Positions 10,043-19,567 are shown, numbered from the stretch's first letter. The stretch: 64,000 bases of DNA from Pigmentiphaga litoralis (GCF_014651835.1 NZ_BMXQ01000001.1:3633049-3697048); one strand, 5' to 3'. Numbers and translations are program-made. The notes: generated by a model from the letters alone, not told the origin.

Positions 10043-11401
10043 ATGCGACCAGAGCAAGCCGGACTGCCGCCGAAGGGCGGCAGGTGGCAACGCGCGACTG
10101 CGCGTTTCAGGAACAACGCCTCGATATGGGGTCTTCTCGAATACGGCATCGGTCCGCTGCTTGCCGTGGTCTCGACCCCATTGCTGTTCCGGCAGCTCGG
10201 TTCGGTGGGCTTCGGCCAGTACGCCATGGTCATGGCGCTGGCCGGTTTCGGCAACGCCGCGAATATCGGCGCGGCCGTCACGGCCACCAAGCTTGTTTCG
10301 GAAAAACGTCATGAAGAAGACGGCGCCTATCGTGGCGCCGCCATCAGTGCGGCGCTGATTGCGATCGCACTGGTCTTTGTGACGGTGGTGGCCGTGATCG
10401 GCATCGGCATCACGCTGGCGTTGGGCGATTCGCTCACGTTCGGCGGGATCAAGGTGTCGACACTGGCCGTCCCGGCGCTGGCCATGTACCTGTGCCAGCA
10501 GCTCGATCAATTGTTCACCGGCTGTTTGAAAGGCCGGGAAGATTTCCAGACGACGGCGATCTGCGAGACGTTGGGCAAGACTGCCACGCTCGGCGCCGCC
10601 TGCGCGACCGCGGCGCTGACGCATTCCGCCGCCTGGGCCAGTACGGCGCAGGCTCTCGGTCTGTTGTTGACCGCAATGTTGAAGATGAACCTGTTTGCCC
10701 GCACCAGTGGCCGGCAGTTCGTATGGCCGAAATCGGATCGCAAGGAAATGTCCAGCGCGTTCCGTTTCGGAGGATGGTCCTGGTTCAACAGCCTGAGTGC
10801 GTTGGCCTACGGTTCCGTCGACCGGGTGCTGGTCGGTGCCTTCCTGGGCCCGACCATCCTGGCGATCTATACCGTCGGCGCGCAAGTGGGCCAGATCATC
10901 CACACCGTCACCGTGGCGCTGTTCCAGAAGGCCATGCCGATGGTGAGCCGCATGACCACGGCGGCCAAGGGCGACATGCGTGCCGCGGCGAACACGATCC
11001 GCAAGCTGCTGGTCACCAACCTGCTGCTGTCGGCAGTGATGACCGCCGGCGTGATGGTGTTCAGCCATCTGATCCTGCGCCTGATGCTGAGCGCGGATCT
11101 GGCCGAAGCCCACCTGCCGCTGTTCCAGCTGCTGGTGGTGGCTTCGGGGATGCTGTCGCTGAACGTCGCTTCGCACTTTTCGCTGCTGGGGCTGGGCAAC
11201 AGCAAGGCTGTCGCGCTGCTCAACGGCGGCGCGGGCCTGGTGTCGCTGCTTGCGCTCTGGCTGCTCGTGGGTCCGCTCGGCGAAAGCGCCGCGGCCTGGG
11301 CCCGCATTCTTTATTCGGCAGTCACGCTCGGTGGAGTGTGGCTGGTTCTTCGATACCTGCACGGGAGCATTGTTGCGTCCCGGCCTGCAACCGCTGGATG
11401 A
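10043..11401 (+). CDS. wzx: Oligosaccharide flippase (Wzx-like, MOP superfamily)
   Basis: 452 aa, starting two bases after fcl stops. About 12 hydrophobic helices are spread over the whole length, beginning with WGLLEYGIGPLLAVVSTPLLF and QYAMVMALAGFGNAANIG. The layout is that of polysaccharide transporters that flip undecaprenyl-linked repeat units across the inner membrane. Its place in a Wzy-type operon supports the Wzx role. Confidence 0.88.
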   Translation: MRPEQAGLPPKGGRWQRATARFRNNASIWGLLEYGIGPLLAVVSTPLLFRQLGSVGFGQYAMVMALAGFGNAANIGAAVTATKLVSEKRHEEDGAYRGAAISAALIAIALVFVTVVAVIGIGITLALGDSLTFGGIKVSTLAVPALAMYLCQQLDQLFTGCLKGREDFQTTAICETLGKTATLGAACATAALTHSAAWASTAQALGLLLTAMLKMNLFARTSGRQFVWPKSDRKEMSSAFRFGGWSWFNSLSALAYGSVDRVLVGAFLGPTILAIYTVGAQVGQIIHTVTVALFQKAMPMVSRMTTAAKGDMRAAANTIRKLLVTNLLLSAVMTAGVMVFSHLILRLMLSADLAEAHLPLFQLLVVASGMLSLNVASHFSLLGLGNSKAVALLNGGAGLVSLLALWLLVGPLGESAAAWARILYSAVTLGGVWLVLRYLHGSIVASRPATAG

Positions 11402-11407
11402 GTCGCT

Positions 11408-12340
11408 ATGCTTGAAGCCTACATTGCCCACAGACACGATGACACGACCCGGACCCTGCGCGCCTTCGTCAGCCGTCTGCACGAGCCCGTCGCGCGTCCG
11501 GCCTTCCCGTCTTTGCTGCCCAAGATCAGCATCATCACACCGTCGTACAACCAGGCCAAGTTCCTGGAACGCACGCTGCTGTCGATCCTGAACCAGAACT
11601 ATCCGTACCTCGAGCTGATCGTCATCGACGGCGGCTCGACCGACGGCAGCGTCGACATCATCCGCAAATACGAAGACCGCCTGGCCTACTGGGTCAGCGA
11701 GAAGGACCGCGGTCAATCCGACGCGCTCAACAAGGGCTTTCGCCGGGCGACCGGCGACTACGTCGGCTGGCAGAACTCGGACGACCTGTTCTACCCCGGC
11801 GCCCTGATGGCCCTGGCTGAAGCCGCCATGCGTACCGGCGCGCCGATCGTCAGCGGCAACCTGTATGTGGCCAACCACGACAACCAGATCTACCGTGAAG
11901 TCCGCTACACGCCCATGACCCGCAAGTCGCTGGCCGTGGTGAAGGCTTCCATTCCGAACCAGGCCGCGCTGTGGCGCCGGGACCTGATGGAAAAGTACGG
12001 CTTCATCGACGAGAAGAAGCAGTACTGCATGGACCTGGAACTGTGGAGCCGCCTGCTGCGCGCCGGCAGCAACGTCGTCGTGCCCGAAGCCTATGGCGTC
12101 TACACCGTGCATGCCGAAACCAAGACGACCACGATGGATCACATCCATCGTTCGGAGCGCGAGCAGATCGTTGCAGGTCTCAACAAAGAAGAAGGCCGGT
12201 CGGGCACGAAAGTCGATGACCTGCGGGTGGTCGCCCAGAAGATGCTGGCGCATGCCCGCCAGGGCGACACCCGCTACCTGACCGAGAAGTTCCTGACCAA
12301 GCTGGTCGGTGTCGATGATTGGCAGCGAGAGCCCAAATGA
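11408..12340 (+). CDS. Glycosyltransferase family 2
   Basis: 310 aa cytoplasmic GT-A enzyme. The N-terminal nucleotide-binding region reads KISIITPSYNQAKFLERTLLSIL, with DGGSTDGSVDIIRKY and the DXD-like NSDDLFYPGA near residue 120. No membrane helix is seen. It likely adds one sugar of the repeat unit; donor and linkage are unknown. Its stop overlaps the ATG of the polymerase gene (ATGA). Confidence 0.9.
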   Translation: MLEAYIAHRHDDTTRTLRAFVSRLHEPVARPAFPSLLPKISIITPSYNQAKFLERTLLSILNQNYPYLELIVIDGGSTDGSVDIIRKYEDRLAYWVSEKDRGQSDALNKGFRRATGDYVGWQNSDDLFYPGALMALAEAAMRTGAPIVSGNLYVANHDNQIYREVRYTPMTRKSLAVVKASIPNQAALWRRDLMEKYGFIDEKKQYCMDLELWSRLLRAGSNVVVPEAYGVYTVHAETKTTTMDHIHRSEREQIVAGLNKEEGRSGTKVDDLRVVAQKMLAHARQGDTRYLTEKFLTKLVGVDDWQREPK

Positions 12341-13602
12341 CCAACTACCGCCAGTTCTCCACGCTGCCGTTGCTGGGGTGGTTCATGTTCACCGCCCTGG
12401 TGATGAACAACGACGCCCTCTTCCTCAAGATCGGCTCGTTCAACCTCAGCCCGTGGGACGCGATCTTCCTGGCCATCGTGGCCGTGAAGTTCGCCCGGCT
12501 GGCGGAACCTACCGCGTATGCGCTGCCCAGCGCCCGCATCGGCTTTCTGCTTGCCCTGCAATTGATCGCGCTGCTGTTCGTCGTGATGATGCAGTTCCGT
12601 CACACGAACACGATCGAAACCGGTGACGCGGTGCGGGACTTTCGCGTCCTGATCTACTTCCTGTCGATACCGTTCCTTTGCTACAAGGACCTGCAGTCGC
12701 ACATGAACTACATGACGCTGCAGCGTTTCTTCATCTGGTCCGGCATGGCAGTCGCCGCCTGGATCGCGATCGAACAGCTGTTCGTCTTCAGCGCGTCAAA
12801 CCCGGTGCGTAACCTGCGAATCGGCGTGTGGGTGATTCCGTTCTCGATCGTGTCGGTCCTGTACTTCCAGGAACAGCTCGGCATCAAGAAACGCACCGCC
12901 TACATGATGACGCTGTTCATGCTGGCCGCGCTGGTGTTCTCGCTCAACCGCAGCCAGTACCTGCAGCTGGGCGTGGCCGTGGCCGTTGCCGCGTTGCTGG
13001 GCAGCCGGGTTGGCGCCATGCGCAAGTCGATCGTGTACTTCGTGCCGGCGCTGATCGGTGTGCTCGCCCTGTTCTACGCCATCGGTTATGCCGACGTGCT
13101 CATCGACCGGATCATCTCGGTCAATGACCTGGAAAGCGATTCGAGCTACGGCGCGCGGATCCAGGAACTGGAAGGCCAGGTGCAGCTGTATCAGCAGGCG
13201 CCGATCCTGGGTCAGGGTGCGGGCTTCAAGAGCTGGGTGATGGGTGAAAACGGCTTCGAGCTGAGCACCTTCGCGCACAACTCCTGGATGTTCTACCTGA
13301 TGAAGTTCGGCATCGTCGGCACCGTGCTGGTGTTCCTGCCCGCCGTGTTCGTGCTGCTGATGTCGATGCTGCCCAGCTACCGCGATCCGCAACTGGAACT
13401 GCATCGCCGCTACATCCTGGCGACCGTGCCGATCTACCTGATCGTGGACCCGCTGTCGGGCGGCCTGGCGTATGCACCCAAGACGGCGTTCGTCGGCGTG
13501 CTGCTCACCTACTGTCTGTCGCTGATCCGCAATGCCAACCGGGAAACCACGCCTCAACCGGTCCATTACTACACTCCAGAAGGCGTACCCCACCATGGCT
13601 GA
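12337..13602 (+). CDS. wzy: Polysaccharide polymerase / O-antigen ligase-like (Wzy)
   Basis: 421 aa from ATG 12337 (ATGA overlap with the previous stop). The protein is mostly membrane helices, with a larger periplasmic stretch around residues 265-320 that contains DSSYGARIQELEGQVQLYQQAPILGQGAGFKSW and the HNSW motif typical of Wzy/O-antigen ligase proteins. Sequence in this family is poorly conserved, so the assignment rests on topology, the G-x-G...HNSW block and operon position. Confidence 0.85.
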   Translation: MTNYRQFSTLPLLGWFMFTALVMNNDALFLKIGSFNLSPWDAIFLAIVAVKFARLAEPTAYALPSARIGFLLALQLIALLFVVMMQFRHTNTIETGDAVRDFRVLIYFLSIPFLCYKDLQSHMNYMTLQRFFIWSGMAVAAWIAIEQLFVFSASNPVRNLRIGVWVIPFSIVSVLYFQEQLGIKKRTAYMMTLFMLAALVFSLNRSQYLQLGVAVAVAALLGSRVGAMRKSIVYFVPALIGVLALFYAIGYADVLIDRIISVNDLESDSSYGARIQELEGQVQLYQQAPILGQGAGFKSWVMGENGFELSTFAHNSWMFYLMKFGIVGTVLVFLPAVFVLLMSMLPSYRDPQLELHRRYILATVPIYLIVDPLSGGLAYAPKTAFVGVLLTYCLSLIRNANRETTPQPVHYYTPEGVPHHG

Positions 13603-14740
13603 CGTGCTGTTTGTAGCACCGGACCTGCACCGCGGCGGCGTCGGACGATGCGTGAGCTTCATCGTCGACGAAGTGCCGCGCCACGGGTTCGACACGTCGC
13701 TGTTCCTGCTGCGCGGTCTCGACCATGAATACCAGGTCAACAACCCCGACGTGGAACGCGGCATGAACGTGGGCGAATCCAAGCCCAAGTTCGCCGCGAT
13801 GCTGCCCGTTGCGCTGTTCCGGCTCTGGCGCACCATCCAGCGGACCAAGCCCGAGATCGTCTGCTCGCACGGCCTGCTGTGCAACGCCGCGGTCGCGGTC
13901 ATGCGCATGATGTCGCGCCGGCCCTTTCGCACCGTGGCCTTCGAGCACAACGCGCCGTCGAGCCACTATTCGACCACTACGATGAAGGGGCTCAAGACCT
14001 TCCTGCTGCGCACGCTGTATCCGCGGCATGACGTGGTGATCGGCGTGTCGCGCGGCGTGGTCGATGACCTGGTCACGCTGGTGCCGGACCTGCAGGGCAA
14101 GTGCAGCCACATCTACAACGGCCTGCCGGTGGAAGAAGTCAGCCGCCAGAGCCAGGAAGCGCCGCCCCCGCAAGCCGACGACGCCAAATTCAGCGTGGTG
14201 TCGGTGGGCCGGCTTGCGCCGTCGAAAGACTACAAGACCCTGGTGGCCGCGGCCCAGATCCTGGACGATCCGGACGTGCAGTTCCTGGTGATCGGCGAAG
14301 GTCCGCTGGAAGAAGAACTGCGCGTGCTCAATGAAGCGAGTCCGTCGCGTTCGCGCGTGAAGTTCCTGGGCCACCTCGATAACCCCTTTCCCGCGGTTGC
14401 CGCCGCCGACATCTTTTTGCTGACGTCGGTGCACGAAAGCTTCGGCATCGTGCTGGTCGAGGCCTTGAGCCTGGGCGTACCGGTGCTGGCCACCAACTGT
14501 CCGTCCGGCCCGGCCGAGATCCTGAGCGACGGCGAATTCGGCGTGCTGGTTCCGGTCAGCAACGCCGCCGCCATTGCCGAAGCGATCCGCAGGCTGCTGT
14601 ACGAGCGCGAACCCGCAAAACGCCTCCGTTCGTTGGGCCCCTTGCGCGCCAACGACTTTTCCCTGAATCAGCACGCGCAACGCGTGGTCGACCTGTTCCG
14701 CACGTTGATCGCCGATCGCAAGCAACCCCGTGGAGTTTGA
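13595..14740 (+). CDS. Glycosyltransferase family 4 (GT-B)
   Basis: 381 aa from ATG 13595, chosen for AGAAGG upstream and an 8-base overlap with wzy. The N-terminal acceptor domain has DLHRGGVGRCVSFIVDE. The C-terminal donor domain contains SVGRLAPSKDYKTLVAAA and the E-x7-E region HESFGIVLVEALSLGVPVLA followed by CPSGPAEIL. This is the standard GT4/GT1 pattern of retaining glycosyltransferases using nucleotide sugars. Confidence 0.92.
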   Translation: MADVLFVAPDLHRGGVGRCVSFIVDEVPRHGFDTSLFLLRGLDHEYQVNNPDVERGMNVGESKPKFAAMLPVALFRLWRTIQRTKPEIVCSHGLLCNAAVAVMRMMSRRPFRTVAFEHNAPSSHYSTTTMKGLKTFLLRTLYPRHDVVIGVSRGVVDDLVTLVPDLQGKCSHIYNGLPVEEVSRQSQEAPPPQADDAKFSVVSVGRLAPSKDYKTLVAAAQILDDPDVQFLVIGEGPLEEELRVLNEASPSRSRVKFLGHLDNPFPAVAAADIFLLTSVHESFGIVLVEALSLGVPVLATNCPSGPAEILSDGEFGVLVPVSNAAAIAEAIRRLLYEREPAKRLRSLGPLRANDFSLNQHAQRVVDLFRTLIADRKQPRGV

Positions 14741-14741
14741 G

Positions 14742-15641
14742 ATGGAACGCATTCCCGTTTCGGTCATCGTGATGACCAAGAACGAAGAGTCCAATATCGC
14801 GAAGTGCCTGGCCGGCCTGACCGACTTCGCAGAGGTCTTTGTCGTCGACTCCCGCAGTACCGACAACACCTGCGCGATCGCCGAATCGTATGGCGCCAAG
14901 GTCGTCCAGTTCGACTGGAACGGCCGCTATCCGAAGAAAAAGCAGTGGTGCCTGAAAGAGCTGCCCTGCACCTACCCGATCCTGCTCTACGTCGATGCCG
15001 ACGAAGAGATGTCGCCCGAGCTGGCCGCCGAAATCCGCGCCTGCCTGCCCAAGTTCTCGCAAGGCTACGGCGGCGCGTTCGTGGGCTTCGACTATGTGTT
15101 CGCCGGCAAGAAGCTGGCCTATGGCCACCGCGTCTTCAAGCTCGTGCTGGTGCACCAGGCGTCGTCCGAATTCCTGGACTATGACGACCTGGACGCCGCC
15201 AACATGTGGGAAGTCGAAGGCCACTACCAGCCCGCGATCAAGGGCCGCACCTTCGCGCTCAAGCATCGCATGCTGCATGACGACCATGATTCGCTCTATC
15301 ACTATTTCGACAAGCACAACCGCTACTCGGACTGGGAAGCGCAGCTGCGCAGCAAGGGCCTGATGAATGATCCGCGCGAGGCCAACCTGGGCCTGCGTTC
15401 GATGATGAAGAAGGTGCTGGACAACCTGCCCTTCAAGCCGCTGATCAGTTTCCTGCACAGCTACATCCTGAAGTTCGGTTTCCTGGATGGCGCCGCCGGC
15501 TTCCATTACGCCATGGCGCGCGCGACCTACTACTGGCAGATCGGCCTGAAGATGGACGAGCTGGCCGCCCGCAAGCAGACCAAGCTGGTCCGCCCGGGTG
15601 TCGTCACCGCTCGCCCCGCCACGAAGGAATCGGCGACATGA
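14742..15641 (+). CDS. Glycosyltransferase family 2, WaaE/KdtX-like
   Basis: 299 aa. ATG 14742 follows GGAG at good spacing, just behind the previous stop. SVIVMTKNEESNIAKCLAGL and FVVDSRSTDNT open the GT-A domain. ILLYVDADEEMSPELAAEI carries the DXD motif. WNGRYPKKKQWCLKEL is characteristic of the WaaE-type beta-glucosyltransferase branch. ATGA overlap with the acetyltransferase gene. Confidence 0.9.
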   Translation: MERIPVSVIVMTKNEESNIAKCLAGLTDFAEVFVVDSRSTDNTCAIAESYGAKVVQFDWNGRYPKKKQWCLKELPCTYPILLYVDADEEMSPELAAEIRACLPKFSQGYGGAFVGFDYVFAGKKLAYGHRVFKLVLVHQASSEFLDYDDLDAANMWEVEGHYQPAIKGRTFALKHRMLHDDHDSLYHYFDKHNRYSDWEAQLRSKGLMNDPREANLGLRSMMKKVLDNLPFKPLISFLHSYILKFGFLDGAAGFHYAMARATYYWQIGLKMDELAARKQTKLVRPGVVTARPATKESAT

Positions 15642-16198
15642 GCGATTTTCAGCGACTGGACCTGTTCACCATGCCGGCCGGCTTTCGGCGGCGGGGTGGG
15701 TTGACCGTGCAATTGTGGTGGTTGACGCAGGCGTCGCTGTTTCGCGGGTCCCCGCAGATCGCCTACGGCTTCCGGCGTTTCCTGCTTCGCTGCTTCGGCG
15801 CGAAGATCGGCAAGAACGTCGTGATCCGCCCAAGCGCGACCATCACCTATCCGTGGAACCTGACCATCGGGGACTACGCCTGGGTCGGTGATGACGTGGT
15901 GCTCTACAACCTGGGCGAGATCACCATTGGCGATCACGCGGTGGTCTCGCAGCGCAGCTATCTGTGCGCCGGCGACCATGACGCAACCCAGGTCGATTTC
16001 CCTATCCGTGCCCGCGCGATCCGCGTGGGCAAGCAGGCCTGGGTCGCGACCGACGTGTTCGTCGGCCCCGGCGTCAGCATTGGTGACGGCGCCATCGTCG
16101 GCGCACGCAGCTCGGTGTTCAAGGACGTTCCGGGCGGCACCGTCAACCACGGAAATCCTTGCAAGGTCGTGCGGCAACGCACGGTCTCGGCCCCATGA
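15638..16198 (+). CDS. wcaF: Colanic-acid-type acetyltransferase (WcaF-like, left-handed beta-helix)
   Basis: 186 aa. Hexapeptide repeats run through KIGKNVVIRPSATITYPW, LTIGDYAWVGDDVVLYN and ITIGDHAVVS. The motif YLCAGDHD and the closing VNHGNPCKVV are typical of WcaF-like O-acetyltransferases. It probably acetylates a sugar of the repeat unit from acetyl-CoA. Joined to both neighbours by ATGA overlaps. Confidence 0.9.
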   Translation: MSDFQRLDLFTMPAGFRRRGGLTVQLWWLTQASLFRGSPQIAYGFRRFLLRCFGAKIGKNVVIRPSATITYPWNLTIGDYAWVGDDVVLYNLGEITIGDHAVVSQRSYLCAGDHDATQVDFPIRARAIRVGKQAWVATDVFVGPGVSIGDGAIVGARSSVFKDVPGGTVNHGNPCKVVRQRTVSAP

Positions 16199-17448
16199 AG
16201 ATCCTGCTTTACGGCATCAATTTTTCGCCCGAACTGACCGGCATCGGCAAGTACACCGGCGAACTCGCGGCCTGGCTCGCGTCACGCGGCCACGAGGTCA
16301 GCGTCGTCACGGCGCCGCCCTATTACCCTGAATGGCAGGTACATGATGGCTACAAGGCCGGACGCTACCGCAAGGAAATCTGGAAGGGCGTGACGGTCTA
16401 CCGCGTGCCCTTGTGGGTGCCCAAGCGGCCGTCCGGCCTCAAGCGCATCCTGCACCTGGCCAGCTTTGCGGCGACCAGCCTGCCCGTGGCGTGGTGGCGG
16501 CTTGCCCACCGCCCCGATGCGGTGCTGGTGGTCGAGCCGCCACTGTTCTGCGCCCCGGCCACGCTGCTTGGCGCAGCCGTGGTCGGCAGCCGCAGCTGGC
16601 TGCATGTGCAGGACTTCGAAGTCGACGCGGCATTTGACCTGGGCATGCTCTCGGGCAAGACGCTGCGCAAGGCCGTGCTGGGTGTCGAACGGTTCCTGAT
16701 GCGCCGCTTCACGCGCGTCTCGACCATCTCGTCCAAGATGCGCGAGCGTCTGCTGGCCAAAGGTGTGGAACCGGATCGTGTCGTGTTGTTCCCCAACGGG
16801 GTCGACCTCGATGCGGTCAAGCCATTGGACCGGCCCAGCGTGATTCGCGCCGAACTCGGCATTCCCGAGCACGCCGTGGTGGCGCTGTACTCCGGCAACA
16901 TGGGAGGCAAGCAGGGGCTCGAGATCCTGGGTGAAGTGGCGCACCTGCTGGCCGCGCAGCCCGATATCCGTTTCGTGTTCTGTGGTGAAGGCCCGACCAA
17001 GCCGGTGCTGCAGGCCGCCTGCCGCGACCTGCCCAATGTGCACTTCCTGCCGCTGCAGCCGATCGAACGCCTGTCCGAACTGCTGGGCGCGGCCGACATC
17101 CATCTGCTGCCGCAACGCAAGGACGCCGCGGACCTGGTCATGCCGTCCAAGCTGACCGGCATCCTGGCCAGCGGCAAGCCGCTGATCTGCGCATCGCCAG
17201 AAGGCACGGAACTGGCCAACGTGGTGGCGAACTGTGGTGTGCTCACGCCGCCTGAAGACGCAGCCGCCATGGCGGACGCCCTGCTCAAGCTGGCGCAGGA
17301 CCCGGCGCGCCGCACGGTGCTCGGCGCCGCCGGCCGCACCTATGCGCGCAACTGGCTCGATGCGGAAACCATCTTTCGCCGCTTCGAAGAAGCCCTGCTG
17401 CAGACGCTGCCCGACCCCCGCGAACCGCAGCACCAGTCCAAGCCTTGA
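16195..17448 (+). CDS. wcaI: Colanic-acid-type glycosyltransferase (WcaI-like, GT4)
   Basis: 417 aa from ATG 16195 (ATGA overlap). The N-terminus MKILLYGINFSPELTGIGKY and PPYYPEWQVHDGYKAGRY, then VPKRPSGLKRILHLASF, are signature stretches of the WcaI family. The C-terminal GT-B half has YSGNMGGKQGLEIL and DLVMPSKLTGILASGKP. Last gene of the rightward operon; a terminator follows 41 bases later. Confidence 0.93.
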   Translation: MKILLYGINFSPELTGIGKYTGELAAWLASRGHEVSVVTAPPYYPEWQVHDGYKAGRYRKEIWKGVTVYRVPLWVPKRPSGLKRILHLASFAATSLPVAWWRLAHRPDAVLVVEPPLFCAPATLLGAAVVGSRSWLHVQDFEVDAAFDLGMLSGKTLRKAVLGVERFLMRRFTRVSTISSKMRERLLAKGVEPDRVVLFPNGVDLDAVKPLDRPSVIRAELGIPEHAVVALYSGNMGGKQGLEILGEVAHLLAAQPDIRFVFCGEGPTKPVLQAACRDLPNVHFLPLQPIERLSELLGAADIHLLPQRKDAADLVMPSKLTGILASGKPLICASPEGTELANVVANCGVLTPPEDAAAMADALLKLAQDPARRTVLGAAGRTYARNWLDAETIFRRFEEALLQTLPDPREPQHQSKP

Positions 17449-17488
17449 ACGCGTCTGCCCGGCGGTCCTGACCGCCTAGGGCAGACGT

Positions 17489-17529
17489 AAAAAAGCCCGG
17501 CCCGAGATGTTCTCGGGGCCGGGCTTTTT
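17489..17529. terminator. Rho-independent terminator, bidirectional
   Basis: Stem GCCCGGCCCGAGA / TCTCGGGGCCGGGC (one bulged G) with loop TGT, an A-run before it and TTTTT after it. It ends the rightward polysaccharide operon. It also lies beyond the 3' end of the leftward regulator at 17667-18320, which it can serve as well. Confidence 0.92.
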
Positions 17530-17666
17530 CTTGGCGCAGGAATCGCGGCGCGCCCGCATGGAGCGCGGCGCGCCCGCATCAACCCCTGCGTGGCGGCATG
17601 CATCCATCCACAACAGAAACGCGGCCTGAGCCGCGTTCCTGGTCCTGCATTCAGACAGCGCCGGCC

Positions 17667-18320
17667 TTACAGCAGGCCGCGCTGGATCGCATTGAATACC
17701 GCTTCGGTCTGGTTGCTTGCGCTCAGCTTCCAATACAGGCTGCGCGCGTGACTCTTGACCGTTGCAACAGAAATCCCCATGCGCTCGCCAATGATGCGCA
17801 TGTTCACACCCGAGGCCAGCAGACGCAGCAGCTCGTACTGCCGTTTGGTCAGTTCGGAACGCGGTCCGGCGCGCAGCGCGATCGGGCCCGACGCCGGATT
17901 GAGCGCCCCCATGCTGGACATCGCAGGCGCCATTCCACCCGCCATTGGCGGATAGCAATAGCCCCCGGCAAGCACCAGGTTGATGGCGGCCCACACGGCC
18001 ATCGGCGTGGCGGACTTGGGCACGTACCCGGACACACCCGACAGCACGGCGCCGTAGATGAAGCTGGGGTCCGGCGTGTCATAGAACACCAGACTGCGGT
18101 ATGGCATGAACTTGCGCACGGCGTCGGACAGCAACCGAAGGTCGGTATCGCTGCGCGAGGTGCATCCGAACACCAGCAGTTCGACGGTTCCAGAGCTGGC
18201 CTGCTCTGCAACATTGTCGGGCGTCATAAGCGTGACGTTATTTACGCCCTGGATGGTTTCCAGCACACGGCGCACGGCCGCCTGGAAAACAGGCTGGTCT
18301 TCGATCAGCAAAACATTCAT
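17667..18320 (-). CDS. LuxR-type response regulator, atypical receiver
   Basis: 217 aa. The receiver-like half begins MNVLLIEDQPVFQAAVRRVL and keeps the Lys of GYVPKSATP. The segment that should hold the phospho-Asp reads ELLVFGCTSRSD with no Asp at that site. The C-terminal HTH (TKRQYELLRLLASGVNMRIIGERMGISVATVKSHARSLYWKL) is a good LuxR/NarL motif. It lies just beyond the polysaccharide operon with no histidine kinase nearby. It is related to, but clearly distinct from, the other two regulators of the island. Confidence 0.88.
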   Translation of the reverse strand: MNVLLIEDQPVFQAAVRRVLETIQGVNNVTLMTPDNVAEQASSGTVELLVFGCTSRSDTDLRLLSDAVRKFMPYRSLVFYDTPDPSFIYGAVLSGVSGYVPKSATPMAVWAAINLVLAGGYCYPPMAGGMAPAMSSMGALNPASGPIALRAGPRSELTKRQYELLRLLASGVNMRIIGERMGISVATVKSHARSLYWKLSASNQTEAVFNAIQRGLL

Positions 18321-18599
18321 TCTGGAAATCCAGGTATGGGGCTAGACGGCGGCTGCACAGTCCTGCTCGATACTCTTCTTGGGAGCATCAACCCAGGGCT
18401 GCTACACCATTGCGCGACCTATCGTTCGAAACATCCCGATACCATGAGGCCATGATCGCGTTAGTGAGACCGATCATAGCTAGCGTGTAGGGGCGGTGTA
18501 TCTCCTGCATGTGGATGACCAACGGTTGACGGACGCCGGGACTTTTATGGGGGATGCCTGTGGTCAAGGCATCCGGTTGCAGTCCCGGGTCGGTGAATT

Positions 18600-19448
18600 T
18601 CAAGAGTTCGCGGCCAACGGACGACGGATGTCCAAGCCACCCGCCGTCCCGGGAAGCTCCACACTGGAAAAGCTAGATGGCGAGCGCCACCCGAGGTCGT
18701 CGGCGCGCTTAAAATTTACGGGCGGCTCCGGCGTCAGGTCGGCGGTCACACGATCGGGTTGCCAATCGAGCGTTGCACCGCGTTGCAGTGCTGCGTACAC
18801 CGCTTCACTCTTGTTCTTCACATTCAAACGCTGATACAGCGTGCAGGCATGGGTCTTGGCAGTTGCGACCGAGATGTTCAGCATGCGGCTGACCGTCTTG
18901 ATCGGATAACCGCGGGCCAGCAGCACCAGAACCTGGTACTGGCGGGGCGTAATGTTCAGCAGTTCGGCGCCGGCGACGGCAGCACGGCCATCGGCGCTGG
19001 GCTGACGTGTCGGGTGACCGAGCTGGAAGGGCTGCATGGCGTTGAATGGTGCAGGTGCGGCAGTTTCGCCAGGGAAGCAATAGCCACCCACCATGACCAG
19101 ACGAATCGCGGCTTCGAGCACTTCCAGGGATTCGGTCTTGCGAACGCAACCAAAAATCTTTTGCGACGAGCGAAGGGCCGACAGCTTGAAGGATTCGTCA
19201 TCCGACAGCAGCAGCATCTTCTGGGGATCAAGCAGCGTACGCACTCGTTCCAGCAGTGCATCGGTGGCGGCCACATCGGGCAGCACACTCAGGATGACCA
19301 GATCGGCGTTTTGATGCGCCGCAGCATCCTGTTCCGCACGGGCCATGTTGATCACGACAACTTCCGTCGCGCTATTGGCGCGTGTCAGGATCTGACACAG
19401 GCCATGCATCAACAGTGGTTGGCTTTCTACCAGCAAGACTTTTGCCAT
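18600..19448 (-). CDS. LuxR-type response regulator, atypical receiver
   Basis: 282 aa. Receiver-like start MAKVLLVESQPLLMHGL; the phospho-site reads ADLVILSVLPD (Ser in place of Asp), and Lys is kept in FGCVRKTES. The HTH at about 165-225 (LLNITPRQYQVLVLL, NISVATAKTHACTLYQRLNVKNKSEAVYAAL) differs from that at 1-783 at only a handful of positions. A ~50-residue polar tail follows. It is probably a sister regulator of the same operators; signal input must differ from aspartate phosphorylation. Confidence 0.88.
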   Translation of the reverse strand: MAKVLLVESQPLLMHGLCQILTRANSATEVVVINMARAEQDAAAHQNADLVILSVLPDVAATDALLERVRTLLDPQKMLLLSDDESFKLSALRSSQKIFGCVRKTESLEVLEAAIRLVMVGGYCFPGETAAPAPFNAMQPFQLGHPTRQPSADGRAAVAGAELLNITPRQYQVLVLLARGYPIKTVSRMLNISVATAKTHACTLYQRLNVKNKSEAVYAALQRGATLDWQPDRVTADLTPEPPVNFKRADDLGWRSPSSFSSVELPGTAGGLDIRRPLAANS

Positions 19449-19552
19449 TTTGCCCTCGAGGCGAGATTAAACGTGAGTAGGGAAAGTGTTGATTTTTTTC
19501 ATGAAGCCCCACCTCATCAGTCCGATTCGTATTGGGGGCATCTGGCCGCTCG

Positions 19553-19567
19553 CGGTTGACTCAACCG
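19553..19567. promoter_or_regulatory. Perfect palindrome upstream of LuxR-type regulator
   Basis: CGGTTGA C TCAACCG, seven-base arms around one base, 105 bases upstream of the regulator that starts at 19448. It is a plausible operator for the regulator itself or for genes to the right. Confidence 0.35.

Noticed and set aside
9989-12253. Long minus-strand frame across wzx and the GT2 gene
   Set aside because: Antisense shadow; the plus-strand genes fit the operon with tight overlaps.
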